64,000 nt of DNA from Ipomoea triloba. Its lineage: Eukaryota > Streptophyta > Magnoliopsida > Solanales > Convolvulaceae. The stretch spans positions 26,415,558 through 26,479,557 of the forward strand of contig NC_044919.1 of assembly GCF_003576645.1 (NCBI RefSeq), in the 5' to 3' direction. Below, in pieces: positions 24,361 through 36,217 of this stretch; position 1 is the stretch's first letter; the number at the start of each line of letters is the position of its first letter. Below the pieces are notes generated by a model, which saw only the letters and a program-made list of their open reading frames with translations, was not told where the DNA came from and searched no databases. A program made the translations under genes and the position numbers.

Positions 24361-24387
24361 CCGTGCATCGCACGGGTACAATACTAG
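24361..24387 (+). terminator. Helitron 3' terminator hairpin and CTAG end
   Basis: CCGTGC and GCACGG form a 6-bp stem around ATC; the end CTAG lies 9 bases after the stem. This hairpin is the replication-stop signal of Helitrons. Confidence 0.9.
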
Positions 24388-24646
24388 TAAACTATAAGCT
24401 CCTAAATGAGCCTATATAAAAAAAACCTAAGTAACTTGACTATTCCGAAATCGCCCTTCCTCACAAAGCCCCTGCCCGGCATATTCCCCTACATTTTCGG
24501 TACCCAAAAAATACTCTCCCAAGCACACACTTTATAACTGTGATAGCAACACCATCACAAGTCCCTCTAAAGAAACCCTAACACTCCGCCCCTTATAACG
24601 GTAGAGGCCTTCTGAATCCACAGCGGCCTCTCTCTAATCTGAAGCC
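24388..24646 (+). promoter_or_regulatory. eEF1B-gamma promoter and 5' UTR with telo-box
   Basis: AAACCCTAA (24573-24581) is a telo-box, typical of plant translation-factor and ribosomal-protein promoters. CTTATAACGGTAG shortly after it resembles the tef-box of EF-1-alpha promoters. CT-rich sequence before the ATG fits a TOP-like leader. A weak TATA-like TTTATAAC lies at about 24530. The Helitron ends only 259 bp upstream of the start codon, so any further upstream promoter elements are now 16 kb away. Confidence 0.6.
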
Positions 24647-27160
24647 ATGGCTCTGGTGAGTTGCTTATTTCTCTGTTTTTGTGCTGGGTTATTGTTTTTA
24701 CTTAGATCTGGGGCGTGATCTGATAGTTAATTCTTTTTTACTTAGATTCTTCCATTCAAAATTGTCGCTTTTTCCCCCTAAATTTTGCATATAGTTGATA
24801 AATGCAATACTGTACTGATTTCTCTTTCTGTTAATAAGCTTAAGTTGGTGGTGCTTTATGTTTATTTTTTGGTATGATGCCTTGAATTTATACCATTTCA
24901 TGGAATGCTGCAAGAAATGCTGTGTTTGTGGTATTTACTATTTATTCTAGGGTAAAAGTAGCACCTTTCATTAACTATACTTACTGGGGAACTGAGAAAG
25001 AGCTACATAAGATTATAAGGCCTGTATCATAAGTTACCTGCATAGATTTTCATGTTAAATTCCTTCGATTGAGATTGCTCTGTTTGGTTGAAGTTGCTAT
25101 TACCATCTTTAAACTTGGAAGTTATCTAATGTCCTTTATCATTTATGGTTCTTTATAAACTCATTAGGTTGAAATCTGTGCACATTGATTTTAACTGGGA
25201 CACAGAGTATTGCCCTTTGGTACCAATTTTTGAATTTTAGATTACCAAATGGAAATACATGATTTTTGAGTACTCTATGTATTTCTGTGTTGGCACATAC
25301 TTTTAAGTCTAGTTGCAATGATCTGCTATTTGCTGATTATTTTGTGATTATACTTCGTCCCCTATTTTGAAAGTGTTGATAGTATGTTATTTTTACATAT
25401 TGCTAAGTAACTTTTTCATTGTTCTATTTTATAGATTCTGCATTCATCCAATACAAACAAAAATGCATTCAAGGCACTCATCGCTGCAGAATACACTGGT
25501 GTTAAAGTAGAATTGGTGAAGGACTTCCAGATGGGTGTATCAAACAAGACTCCTGAGTTTCTTAAGATGAATCCAATTGGAAAGGTAGTATATTAATCTA
25601 TAAGGAAAACCAAATTTACATCTATTTTGTATCATTTGTTTAATATTTTTCTTTGTTTTCCATTTTAAGGTTCCTGTGCTTGAAACACCTGAAGGACCAG
25701 TATTTGAGAGCAATGCCATTGCACGTTATGGTGAGTGTTGTTTTCTTAGTGATTTGTTTTGATATCCTGGAGTTACCATCGAATCCATATTCTGATGTTC
25801 TGTCACCACCTACTTGTAGTTGCTAAGTTGAAGCCTGACAATCCTCTTTTTGGATCTTCATTGATCGAATATGTAAGTTCTTAGTTGACTGCAGTGCATT
25901 GGTTGTTTGATCACTCTAATAAATGGGCCTTTCCATGACTTGCTTTGTTTATTGATCATTCTTGGATAGGCCCATATTGAGCAATGGAGTGATTTTTCAG
26001 CTACTGAGATTGATGGAAGTATTGGCCGGTGGCTGTACCCCCGACTTGGTTATAGTGTACATTTGCCTCTGGTATGAAAGGCTGCTTCTCTCCATTCCTT
26101 ATGCCCTTCAGCAATTGCCAATTCACAGGAACTTTCTGCAATTGCAGTAATCTCAAAAATCTTCTATTTGTTATTGTCTATATAGGCTGAGGAGGCTGCA
26201 GTTGCTGCACTGAAGAGAGCACTAGAGGCCTTGAACACCCACCTTGCCTCTAACACTTATTTGGTTGGACACTCTGTCACACTTGCTGACATCGTTATGA
26301 CTTGCAACCTTAGTATTGGATTTAAGATGATCATGACTAAGGCCTTTACCAAGGAATTCCCCCATGTGGAGAGATATTTCTGGACTATGGTGAAGCAGCC
26401 AAATTTCTGCAAAATATTGGGTGAGGTTAAACAAGCAGAATCGGTTCCACCTCCTCCGTCAAAGAAGCCTGCACAGCCAAAAGAATCTGCAAAACCCAAG
26501 AAAGAGGAACCAAAGAAAGAGGCTAAGAAGGAAGAGGCAAAACCTAAGGAAGAAGTGGAGGAAGAGGAGGCACCCAAACCAAAGCCAAAGAATCCTCTTG
26601 ATCTTTTGCCTCCAAGCAAAATGATTCTGGATGAGTGGAAGAGACTCTACTCTAACACTAAAACCAACTTCCGTGAGGTTGCTATTAAAGGTGTGCTTTC
26701 ATCATCATCTTTGCAAATGAGTGTAATTTGTTACAACACAATTTTGTTTACTTAACTTTACCTTTCTGATTGGTAAACAGGTTTTTGGGATATGTATGAT
26801 CCTGAGGGATACTCTCTCTGGTTTTGTGATTACAAGTACAATGATGAGAACACTGTTTCCTTTGTGACTTTGAACAAGGTCGGTGGTTTTCTGCAGAGAA
26901 TGGATTTAGCACGCAAGTATGCTTTTGGTAAGATGTTGGTGATTGGTTCACAACCCCCATTCAAAGTGAAGGGGCTGTGGCTTTTCCGAGGGAAAGAAAT
27001 TCCCAAGTTCGTTATGGATGAAGTCTATGACATGGAGCTCTATGACTGGAAGGAAGCTGACATCAGTGATGAAGCTCAGAAGGAGCGGGTTAACCAGATG
27101 ATTGAGGATCATGAGCCTTTTGAGGGGGAGGAGCTTTTGGATGCAAAATGCTTCAAGTGA
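24647..27160 (+). CDS. Elongation factor 1-gamma (eEF1B-gamma)
   Basis: This is the structural subunit of the eEF1B complex that recharges eEF1A with GTP in the cytosol. Seven coding exons join in phase: 24647-24655, 25435-25584, 25670-25730, 25820-25872, 25970-26071, 26186-26690, 26781-27160; 419 aa. The first coding exon is only MAL, followed by a 779-bp intron. Residues 1-80 are a thioredoxin-like GST N-domain (NPIGKVPVLETPEGPVFESN), about 90-205 a GST C-domain (LVGHSVTLADI), about 212-258 a Lys/Glu/Pro-rich linker, and about 261-419 the conserved EF1G domain (FWDMYDPEGYSLW, ending in a C-terminal CFK). Length and domains match the family. No lesion is seen, so it is probably a functional housekeeping gene. 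Confidence 0.96.
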
Positions 27161-27620
27161 ACACGTTGAATTGCCTATGAACTGAGGGTTCCCATAGCTC
27201 TAAGTCAGTTGCTTCCTTGAATTTCGTCATGCAATTGTATACCTGTGTTCAGAACCATGGTTTCCTATATCTAAAAGTATTTTTGAAGGTGCTTGTGGTA
27301 GACAATGTTCAGTTAATATTCACTTGAAATAGTAAACAATTTTTTTTTTTTGTGTTCAACACTTAGATTCACTGCATTTTAACTTTACTTTTCTGATTCA
27401 CTGCATTCTTGGATTTCTGAAGGAGGTATATATGTTATGTGGAAAATAAAAGTAGGATGCAGTTCTTGAATTGGTAGAATGATTTATTTTCAAGAAAATG
27501 TCAATTCAGAAGTTTTGCATCATGTTTAGAATCTTTATGGTGGTGGCTCTCTTTTGCATGAAGGCTCTAAGTTGGTCATTTTTGGTATTCAGAATTGGCG
27601 ATGCGGGATGAATCGGAAGT
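27161..27620 (+). other. eEF1B-gamma 3' UTR and flank
   Basis: The sequence after the stop codon contains AATAAA-like signals only weakly; a T-run lies at 27342-27352. No other gene is seen. Confidence 0.4.
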
Positions 27621-27778
27621 CGGGTTACAGTGTCTAACATTGTGTTAATTTAGATCCCACAAAGGGTGTTGGTCAATTAAGACAATAGGATGGTAGTCAC
27701 GGGTTACAGTGTCTAACATTGTGTTAATTTAGATCCCACAAAGGGTGTTGGTCAATTAAGACAATAGGATGGTAGTCA
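27621..27778. repeat. Two-copy tandem duplication, 79-bp unit
   Basis: Copies 27621-27699 and 27700-27778 are identical by eye (unit starts CGGGTTACAGTGTCTAAC). Confidence 0.95.
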
Positions 27779-27890
27779 TGAAAGTTGAAATCTGTTAAGG
27801 ATACCCGGTCTTTGGGGCAACAGCTTGGCCATGAATCCTGATCAGTAGGAGATTGCTGGGGAGTCCGGACACTTATGGGATAACTTTCTC

Positions 27891-28084
27891 CTATTCGCCT
27901 TCTCAAAGAGATTATAGAAGTTGTTAAAGGGCATTTTCCCTATTCGTCTTCTCAAAGAGATTATAGAAGTTGTTAAAGGGCATTTCCCCTATTCGCCTTC
28001 TCAAAGAGATTATTGAAGTTGTTAAAGGGCATTTCCCCTCTTCGCCTTCTCAAAGAGATTATTGAAGTTGTTAAAGGGCATTTC
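27891..28084. repeat. Minisatellite, 49-bp unit, four copies
   Basis: Units start at 27891, 27940, 27989 and 28038 (CTATTCGCCTTCTCAAAGAG...GGGCATTTCCC) with only a few substitutions. It is a recent local expansion. Confidence 0.95.
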
Positions 28085-28816
28085 AGCATTAACTATCTTT
28101 GAGTTAGTATATTTGGGTAGAAAAATGCTACTCTTTTTAACTAAAATTACTAAATAATATTGTATTCACTTTGTAATGTAGTGATTTATAAAAGAATGTA
28201 GCATGACTCTTTTCAGTCTTCTGGGTATATCTCATATGAATGGAAGTAGTTTGAATTCAATTTTACTTGAGTCCTACTTTAACCTAGTGTATTTATTATT
28301 GAGTATTTGCTTTATAAGATTAGTTTAACTCTAAGGTCAAATGATATCATTGAACATGGTTCATCTTGTATTATGGACCATGATTCATTACTATAATATT
28401 GTAATTTGATTATAAAGTATCACTGATAATGGTTTATTATAATAATACTGTAGATTTATTAAAATGATATTAATTTACTTACCATAATTTACACATTATT
28501 TCTTTTTTTCTCTTTTGTATTAATCAATGTTAAAATATATATTATTAAAATATCCTACTTATATCTTTTGAATGATACTCATTAATATATTTTGATCTTA
28601 GATGTTTATTGATGGATTTGCAATATTGTAAAAATAAACCTTTTGTATTTTAAAAATGAATCTCTAGTATTTAACGAACATATTTTAGGTTCATTTGTTT
28701 ATATTGTAGTTGTATTTTTATTGTAAATATGAACTTTCAATATTATAAAAATGAACCTGCAATGCTACATTAATGGATATATTTGAGATAACGTAGTTGC
28801 ATTACAATTATAAAAT
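28085..28816. other. AT-rich stretch with no recognised feature
   Basis: I see no gene or clear transposon end here. Confidence 0.5.
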
Positions 28817-29710
28817 GCTAAAGTGTCATCTCGCACCATTAACTATATTGGATTATTCATGGCGCACCTTAAACTTTCATAACGTCCATTTCGATACACA
28901 AACCATTAATTTTTTTTTCATCTAGCAATTTTTACAGGTTACCTACAAGTTATAGGTAATCTATGCTGACTTGGACTTTTTTTTTTCTTCTTTTTTTTTT
29001 CTTCTTTTTTTGTTTTCTTCTGAACCTTTTCCAGGCCAATAACCGGTACCAGAATCGTAAAATAATAATAATAATAAAAAATTTCTTATATTTAAGCATT
29101 TAGCTACTGGCAGTAGCTAAATTATATATAAAAAAAATTATATTTAGCTACTGCCAGTAGGCAGTAGCCAAAATAATAATTAAAAAAATTTATAATATGT
29201 TTTTATAATAACAAAACATATTATATATAATTATATATACTAAAAGAAAAAAAAATTCCGATTGAATCGGAACCGGAACCTTTATATAAGGTTCCGGTTC
29301 TGGTTTGTGTAACCTTGGAACCGTGAACCAGCGGTTCCGAACAGCGGTCACCCCTAGGCAAGTCGTCGATGGGCTCGGCGCACACTGCTGCAAGGGAGGG
29401 GAGGAGCATTGGATTGTGGAAGGGCTGTGTTAATTTGGTCTAGTGAGCACGGGTCCGGGTGAAGGCATAGGTGAGGGGCAGCGTGAGGCGTTGATTTTTG
29501 GGGTTTACTTAAAAATTTTGGGTTGACTTAAAAAGAAGATCCACATAAGCTAATTACCTGTGCCATGTCATCATAGTAACCTGGTAACCTGTGAAAAATG
29601 CTAGATGAAAAAAAAAATTAATGGTTTGTGTATCGAAACGGATGTTATGAAAGTTCAAGGTGCGGCATGAATAATCCAATATAGTTCATGGTGCGGAATG
29701 ACACTTTAGC
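28817..29710. mobile_element. Non-autonomous long-TIR element, 894 bp (MULE-like)
   Basis: About 130 bp at each end are inverted copies: GCTAAAGTGTCAT(C/T)(T/C)CGCACC from 28817 and its complement ending 29710. Both arms include CCAATATAGTT and CGATACACAAACCATTAA. Long TIRs without coding sequence fit a Mutator-like MITE. I find no convincing 9-bp target duplication. The interior has smaller palindromes, such as TAGCTACTGGCAGTAGCTA near 29100 and an AACCGGAACC/GGTTCCGGTT pair near 29270, perhaps a nested element. Confidence 0.75.
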
Positions 29711-29719
29711 CATTATCAG

Positions 29720-29921
29720 GGCGTTTGGTTGGGAGGAGGGAATTAGGGGGGAAAAGAATTGTAATTCGGTGGAATTGCAATTCAATGAATAAAGTAGGAA
29801 TTGAAATTACAGTGTTTGGTATGCAGAAATAGGAGTACAAGGAATTGAAAAGTAATAAACGACAAAATGATTAAAATGCCCTTATGTTGTGGTAGATGTT
29901 GTAGTAATTGTAGTAGTAGTA

Positions 29922-29955
<34 letters not shown>

Positions 29956-30031
29956 CAACAACAACAACAACAATAATAATAATAATAATTCTTTCAAATA
30001 ATAATAATGAGTAATAATAATAATTCATTCA

Positions 30032-30070
<39 letters not shown>

Positions 30071-30358
30071 CCTTTCAAAATAATAATAATAATAATAATA
30101 ATTCTTTCAAATTAAAAAAAAAAACAAAGGGTATGGGAGGAGGGGCAAAATTGTCTTTACACCAACAAATTGCCCCTCCTCTCCACCGAATTGCAATTCA
30201 TGGGGGGTACCCCATGAATTGCAATTCCTCATTTGGAGGGAATTGCAATTCTGCAGAATTGCAATTCCCTCCAACCAAACACTGTAATTTGGAAATTCAC
30301 TGAATTGCAATTCAATGAATTGCAATTCCCCCCAAACTACATCCAACCAAACATGCCA
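29720..30358. mobile_element. MITE, GGGCGTTTGGTTGG type (Tourist/Harbinger-like)
   Basis: The left end GGGCGTTTGGTTGGG faces the right end CCAACCAAACATGCC, and both subterminal regions repeat GAATTGCAATTC. The interior (29905-30110) is a compound (TAA)n/(CAA)n microsatellite that gives a meaningless poly-leucine frame on the minus strand. A related, expanded copy lies at 31550-32166. Confidence 0.65.
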
Positions 30359-31278
30359 TTAATTGTATTTTGAAAATGAACTTGACGTAGTGACTTAATA
30401 ATTTTCGAAAGTTAGGTACTTTTTTTCAACACAATGAAGGTAATATCTATTCTATACTTTATTAAAATTAGGTACTTTTTCAACCCATGTCCCTACCATC
30501 GGGATTCAATCCTATGACCACCTATTTGGAATGATAACAGAGGCGCCATCACACTGTATAGTAGTTGGCGACATTAGACATAGTGACTTAATATAAAATC
30601 GTATGTTAACTTTAAAAAAAAAATATCAATATGGTGTCATTTGAAATTTAATGATATATATATATATATATATACTTTTTTTTTTAATTTTTATATATTA
30701 ATTTTATTTGTACAGCAAAAAATTAAGTTGATAAAAACAAGAATTTAACGTGGTTCACCTTACAATTCAATTTGCAAAGTAAACTATGATCTATGGTGTA
30801 ACAATCTTATTCTAATGTGCCCCTACAATTATCACTTTCTTATTAAAAAATTATTTATTTTTATAGATTAATAGTGAAAATTCTCAACTGCCAACTTAAA
30901 TTAATAAAGAATCTACATGTAACCGATTAATAAGGAATCTACATGTAACCGACCTCTAGTATGGTACATTTATTAAAATTCAGCCTTGATATTCTTACCA
31001 TGAAACACTAAAATATTCTGGCATCTTGTTATCATCATTCTTTTGGAAACCCCCCTTTCCATTTCTTAGCATATTTTTTCATGAAATCAGTCCACTTGTA
31101 GTTGAATTGAAAGATGTTTGAGTTTTAAACATTTTTGTGGGGGCTTGGATGGGGGTTGAGAATTGAGATCCATTGTGATCCCAATAAGTGCATGGCACAA
31201 CTAATCAATATGAAAGTGTAAGAGAGAGTTCTTTTCAAACAATAATAAATACAAGCATTTTATTAAGACATTACAAAT
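30359..31278. other. Intergenic AT-rich DNA
   Basis: No gene is recognised. Two short repeats are visible: TTAGGTACTTTTT at 30414 and 30469, and AATCTACATGTAACCGA at about 30909 and 30936. Confidence 0.5.
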
Positions 31279-34200
31279 TTACAATGAGGCTATACTGTGA
31301 TGGCTGTTTTCATCAGGAATTAACACATCAAAATCACTAACAGACCATTCAGCAGTAGCAGCTGCAGCCCCTTTTCCAGTAACATATATTTCTGTACCAA
31401 CATTAAGGGAAAACCATATGCGCCTTGCCGGTTTCGTTCCCGGATCCTGTTTCAAGTATACAATTCAACCTTTCAGCATAAACTCGGTAGGAAGGAATAT
31501 AATTATTGAGAATGTGAAACGAAGGGGTGATATAAAGACTAAAATACCTTTGTGTAATAATAATAATAATCATCAAGGGCAAAAAGGTCATTTTCTTTTT
31601 CTTTTTTTTCCTTTCCTTTCTATGCTGAATTGGTTCATATAGGGGGGAATGAATTCTAATTCATTGAATTGAGGGAATTGCAATTCCCTCCAACCAAACA
31701 ATGTAGTTTTCACCTCTACTGAATTTCATTGCAATAATAATCAAGGGCAAAAAGGTCATTTTGTTTTTTTTTTTTTTCCTTTCCTTTCCTTTCTATGCTG
31801 AATTGGTTCATATAGGGGGTATGAATTCTAATTCATTGAATTGAGGGAATTGCAATTCCCTCCAACCAAACAATGTAGTTTTCACCTCTACTGAATTTCA
31901 TTGCAATAATAATCAAGTAGTTTTCACCTCTACTGAATTTCATTGCAATAATAATCAAGGGCAAAAAGGTCATTTTGAATTTCATTGCAATAATAATCAA
32001 GGGCAAAAAGGTCATTTTTTTTTTTTTTCCTTTCCTTTCCTTTCTATGCTGAATTGGTTCATATAGGGGATATGAATTCTAATTCCCTCCAACCAAACAA
32101 TGTAGTTTTCACCTCTACTGAATTTCATTGCAAATGAATTACAATTCATGCTAACCAAACAACCCCAAGTTCAGCGGAAGTTACCTGGTAAAAGTATAGC
32201 CGACTAGACAGGGCTCCTGCATCAAGCTCCCAAGTTCTTGTATCGCCAACCCACCCATCTCCTTGTTTTTCAGGATAGCCATGGACCGCCCACTCCGGGT
32301 GAGGTAGAATTTGCACCAGTTCTTGCGCCTGTGGGTTGCTATATGGGTCGCAAATATCGTATGGCTTCTCCAAGTACTGTGCGTTTCCTGGAGCGCAATA
32401 GAGATGGTATGCTGAGTAAGGGAACCGAGATGTATCATTTCTGTATATTATCTCCCCAGTAGCACTAGTGTGATAGGGCGGACACGATTTAAGGTTGTCT
32501 GCACGGCACCAACTTGTGGTAGCTGGGTTGATGATCATCTCACTGTATCGCGTCACGTCTGTTATGACATCTCCATCACATGGATCTCCATTATTTTTCC
32601 AGCAGCTGCCTATGTCGAGAAGATAAAATTGGCTATTCGGCCCTCCTCCTTGTTTAATGTCAAGTGTCAATTTCACCTTAAAGTTTGGCGACTCGGGCAA
32701 CTGCAGTAAATAGTAAATAGTAAATACAATCAATCATACAGTTCAGCAATCTTATTGTGGTTAGCCTTTAAACAACATAAGAATTTAAGATTTGATGTAC
32801 AGACAGACCTTTCGCATGATTCCACGGCTGCTATAGTGATATCCTCCGTTGAAACCTTTTGTTGCATCAGATCTTAGGTACAACATAAGCCAAGGGTACT
32901 TGGAAGATGTTGTCAATTTGTGCGAGAGAATCCAACTACCCGTGCTTACGTTCTTACTCCACGAAACTGCAAAGAAAGAGTTTCCCTGTATCCCTGCGCT
33001 TAAATTGGCATCGAGGTCATATGTTCCGTAAAACCCGCCCGTCAATGATGCATGGTGCTCAGAGCAAACTTTCCTTGAGTAGTTATGGAAGACAAGCGGT
33101 TGATTCATGCAGCCCTTACCAAAACACGGGAAATTTCTGTCTGTCACGATTTTTTCCACTTTCCTTCCATTTTCGGGGCAAAGAGTTGTGGTCTTGTCAA
33201 AGTTTCCGTTTTTCAGCATAATCATCCAAAATTGCCAGGGTTCATCAGAAGTTTTCACTTCACAAAGAGATCCAAGGTACTTCTCCTTTTCCACCGCATA
33301 AAGATCAGGGTCCATGTATGAAATGAAACCATCTCCCGGAAAGTCATTCCCAACGCTTAACAAATTGTCTAATTCATTCACGTTATGATATACACCACAT
33401 TTGCATTCGTTCTTGAGAAACTTACCTGTCGAAATTATCTTGTTCATTGCAGCATAAACCAAAATGGATTTATAAGATTTTACTTTACACACTACATCAC
33501 ACTCAACAGAATTGTGCGTGATTGGTAGACACTACAGAGAAGCCATGATCATCTTGAAATGTTGATGGAAGTAAATGATCGAACTAGAAAAGAGCCTAGC
33601 TAGTATTATCAAGACATACCTAAGGGTTTTGGGCTTTTGGCCTTGTGAATATGGAAACTAAGCTTTATCTGCAGCACTAATAAACAAATAACAGACAAAA
33701 GGAGAACTCCAAATTTCACATTGTTAGAATTCACAAGAGAAACCATTATATTCCATCCAAAAACACCTGAATCCAAGAGTCTATTCCTTACGATATCAGT
33801 TACAGTTTGGTTTATCCCAGATAACAAGTTACTGTTTCGTAAAGTGAGAATCGTGTTTTCTTCTTGGAATGAATATTCCAGTCTGGACAGGAAAATTTTC
33901 TACAATATTTCTCATACCTGAATAAATTATGCTTGACTTGGGGAATGAAAAATACTTTCCACTGACAAAAGGTAAATTCTAGCTAGCTTAATGCTCATTC
34001 TTTATGATTTTTTCTCAAAGATAATTTAGTCAAAACAATATTATCAGTCAAGCATATTTCACACTACAAAGATATCAAACAGAATAGCATTTTCAGCAAA
34101 AAAAGAGTAAATTACATTTGAAAATCGTTTAATTCCCGCAAATAGTTCAACAACATTTCCTTAAAAGATAAGTGACCCATCAGTTCATTTTTTTCCCGGT

Positions 34201-35085
34201 AAAGTGCATGCAGGCCTCCGCCGAACAATTCCCCCTTCTAGCCCCTGCTAGTCTTAACTGCACAGTGAATCAAGCCTTCACGCCAAAATTTATAACTCGT
34301 AGCGAAGGCGCAACTTTATTTCCTTATACCACCACATTTTCAAAAGGCAAGATGCTAGACTTGATCCTTCACCGGCGTCTGCCTAACAATCCTCTAACCA
34401 CCAATTGCTAGACTTGGCCCTTTACTGGTCTCCACACAACAATCTTTCTAAACGTGTGAGATAATTCTTCATATACCAACCATATTAAACCCCTAAAACA
34501 CTGCAATCTTTCTAAGTGTGTGAGATAATTCTTCATATACCAACCATATTAAACCCCTAAAACACTGCAATCACCTAACATCCTCATTCCAATTCCTCCA
34601 AATCAGTTTTTTTTTTTCCTTGAGATGAATCCAAGTGATATAAACACCAAATAATCATAACAATTAGGTCCATCAAATTATCAGATGCATTAATCACTAA
34701 ATGATATATTCCAAAACAGAGGGGAGAATGCAAATATATATAATTCTACTTCCACCATAAACAAACAGTAGCATTTAAAATAAAAAATTTAAAAAACTGA
34801 TGGCCAAAGAACAAGAGGGTAGAACTGAACTGAACCTAGATGCATATGAGCAGGGCAATAAAGATCAGCACAGTCAGCCAGCCTGGGGCTACCCATGTTT
34901 GGAGCTTCTTCTCCCACTTCATTGCAAAAGTTCCAAGCCTCCAATCCAAATCTGGAATTTGGGTTATTCATTCCTGGGTCCCCAATTGCAGACACATACG
35001 AATCTTTACTTGAAAACCCCCTTCCATGGACCCCTTGGTCAACAAACACAAGCTGCAAAACCAGAATAACAAGCACAACTTCCAT
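31279..35085 (-). CDS. Secreted cysteine-rich plant protein of unknown function
   Basis: Four exons join in phase: 35085-34836, 33425-32809, 32700-32185, 31446-31279; 516 aa. The N-terminus MEVVLVILVLQLVFVDQGVHG is a signal peptide. The mature part is rich in cysteine (CKCGVYHN, CFGKGC, CDPYSNP) and has likely N-glycosylation sites (NYS, NVS, NDT). Recognisable blocks are YMDPDLYAVEKEKYLGSLCEV, QFYLLDIGSCWKNNGDPCDGD and CAPGNAQYLEKPYDICDPYS. The protein resembles a land-plant family annotated only as DUF (I believe DUF7705), so no function is claimed. Intron 1 is 1.4 kb; intron 3 contains an expanded MITE. Exon 1's donor (34836/34835) fits in phase but is the least certain junction. A TATA box lies about 55 bp upstream. 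Confidence 0.85.
31550..32166. mobile_element. Expanded MITE in intron 3 of the secreted-protein gene
   Basis: A unit of about 180 bp (ATAATCAAGGGCAAAAAGGTCA, then a T/C run, then GAATTGGTTCATATAGGGG and CCCTCCAACCAAACAATG) occurs in two full and several partial tandem copies. The right end CATGCTAACCAAACAACCCC resembles the end of the MITE at 29720-30358. The block stops 19 bp before exon 3's donor side. Confidence 0.75.
34441..34568. repeat. Two-copy tandem duplication, 64-bp unit
   Basis: AATCTTTCTAA(A/G)(C/T)GTGTGAG starts at 34441 and again at 34505; the rest of the unit is identical. It lies in intron 1 of the secreted-protein gene. Confidence 0.95.
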
Positions 35086-35136
35086 GGCAAATGAAGAGAG
35101 AGAAAGAACCCACTAGCTCTCATGAACCACCGCCAT

Positions 35137-35143
35137 ATTTATA
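35137..35143 (-). promoter_or_regulatory. TATA box of the secreted-protein gene
   Basis: TATAAAT on the minus strand, about 52 bp upstream of the ATG at 35085. The position fits a promoter with a short leader. Confidence 0.6.
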
Positions 35144-35748
35144 CATCACCGCCAGAACCAGTACGGTGCGGTGAAGAATTGGCATGAAGTATATAAAGGA
35201 GGAATCTTTGGGGCCGACTGTCAAGACAAAATCATTTAAATATTAAACATGCAAAACAAAATCAGCAACTTTTTTGTCTTAAATATAAAAACATCAGAAA
35301 ACATCTCTTTGGGGTTTTTTTTGAAGGGAAGAAATCGCTTTCTTGATGCTTCCGGAGAAGGGAAAAACAAAAAATTTCTGCCGGCTAGTCGACACGGGGA
35401 AAGGGTAGTGTGCAAGAATGGGCAAGAACGACAGAGACAAAGAGTAATCAACTGGTATGAATGTTATTGGTTGATTAGTTATGAAGTCAATTCATCTCAC
35501 TACCTAGTACTTAGTAGTCAAGTACCGACAACATAAGAATGAAAGATCCAACCACCCGCCAGAAAAGCACGAAATCAGTACTGCGTATATATAAGAGAGG
35601 ATTTTAGACCGAACATGAGTAGCTCAATTAGTCACATAATTACAATTTGTCATACGAGAGTAAATTGAGTCTCATTTTTTAATTTAGGCTAGTGGTAAAA
35701 TTTGTCACAAAGAGATTCAGATCGAGTCATTAAATTTTTCAATTTTAG

Positions 35749-36217
35749 CTTAGGGACATTCAATCATGACTTTTAGACTTTTAAAACTTTTATAAACTTT
35801 AAAAGTTTGGAAATATTCAATTCAAATTTTTAAGAAGTCTAAGTTAGGCGGAATTCAATCAAGATTTTTAAAAAGTCTATAAAAATTGAGTGGTATTCGC
35901 ACTATTCGATTAATACTTTTAAAAAGTCTTTAAAAGTCATGTGATATTCAAAACGTTAATTTGTGTAGACTTTTTAATTTTAAGACTTTTATAGACTTTT
36001 CATTCTCAAATATAAATAGTTGAAATCCAACCTTCAACCCCAAGATTTCAAAATTTTCTTTTTATATGTTGGTTTTCTCTCTATTTAAACTTTATATACC
36101 TTATACCTAAATTCAATAAATTATTTTTTAATAATTATCCTATATTTTCTTCATACCTAAATTCTACCATTTAAAAAGCCTTTAAAAATTTACAAAAGTC
36201 ATGATTGAATACACCCC
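35749..36217. mobile_element. MITE with ATTCAATCATGACTTTT ends
   Basis: GGGACATTCAATCATGACTTTT (35753) faces AAAGTCATGATTGAATACACCCC (ending about 36217). The interior repeats AAGTCTTTAAAAGT motifs in both orientations. A second start-like motif (GGCGGAATTCAATCAAGA, 35848) suggests nesting. No coding sequence. Confidence 0.65.

Larger units (their letters stand above)
8465..24387 (+). mobile_element. 15.9-kb Helitron with RPA and RepHel genes, hAT inside
   Basis: Helitrons are rolling-circle DNA transposons that insert between A and T without target duplication. The 5' end TCTTCTAATATAAAA follows an A (8464). The 3' end has a hairpin CCGTGC-ATC-GCACGG (24361-24375 region) and finishes CTAG (24384-24387) before a T. 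The flanks join cleanly: ...TTAGTAGCTTAAAA before 8465 and TAAACTATAAGCTC after 24387 rebuild the MITE sequence AGCTTAAAATAAGCTATAAGCTC seen intact at 8391-8413. Without the 4,003-bp hAT insertion and its duplicated 8 bp it would be about 11.9 kb. It carries an RPA1-like gene, a helicase fossil and a damaged RepHel, all on the plus strand. From memory, an 11.5-kb Helitron with the same gene set (Hel-It1) is known in Ipomoea. Confidence 0.88.

Noticed and set aside
26257..26619. 120-codon minus-strand frame
   Set aside because: Antisense shadow of the Lys/Glu/Pro-rich linker of eEF1B-gamma.
27891..28084. Regular repeats that might suggest a CRISPR array
   Set aside because: Units are contiguous 49-bp copies without unique spacers, in a plant genome; a minisatellite.
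29782..29997. Poly-leucine open frame
   Set aside because: Translation of a (TAA)n/(CAA)n microsatellite inside a MITE.
32238..33321. Plus-strand frames opposite the secreted-protein exons
   Set aside because: Antisense shadows; the minus strand splices into a coherent protein.
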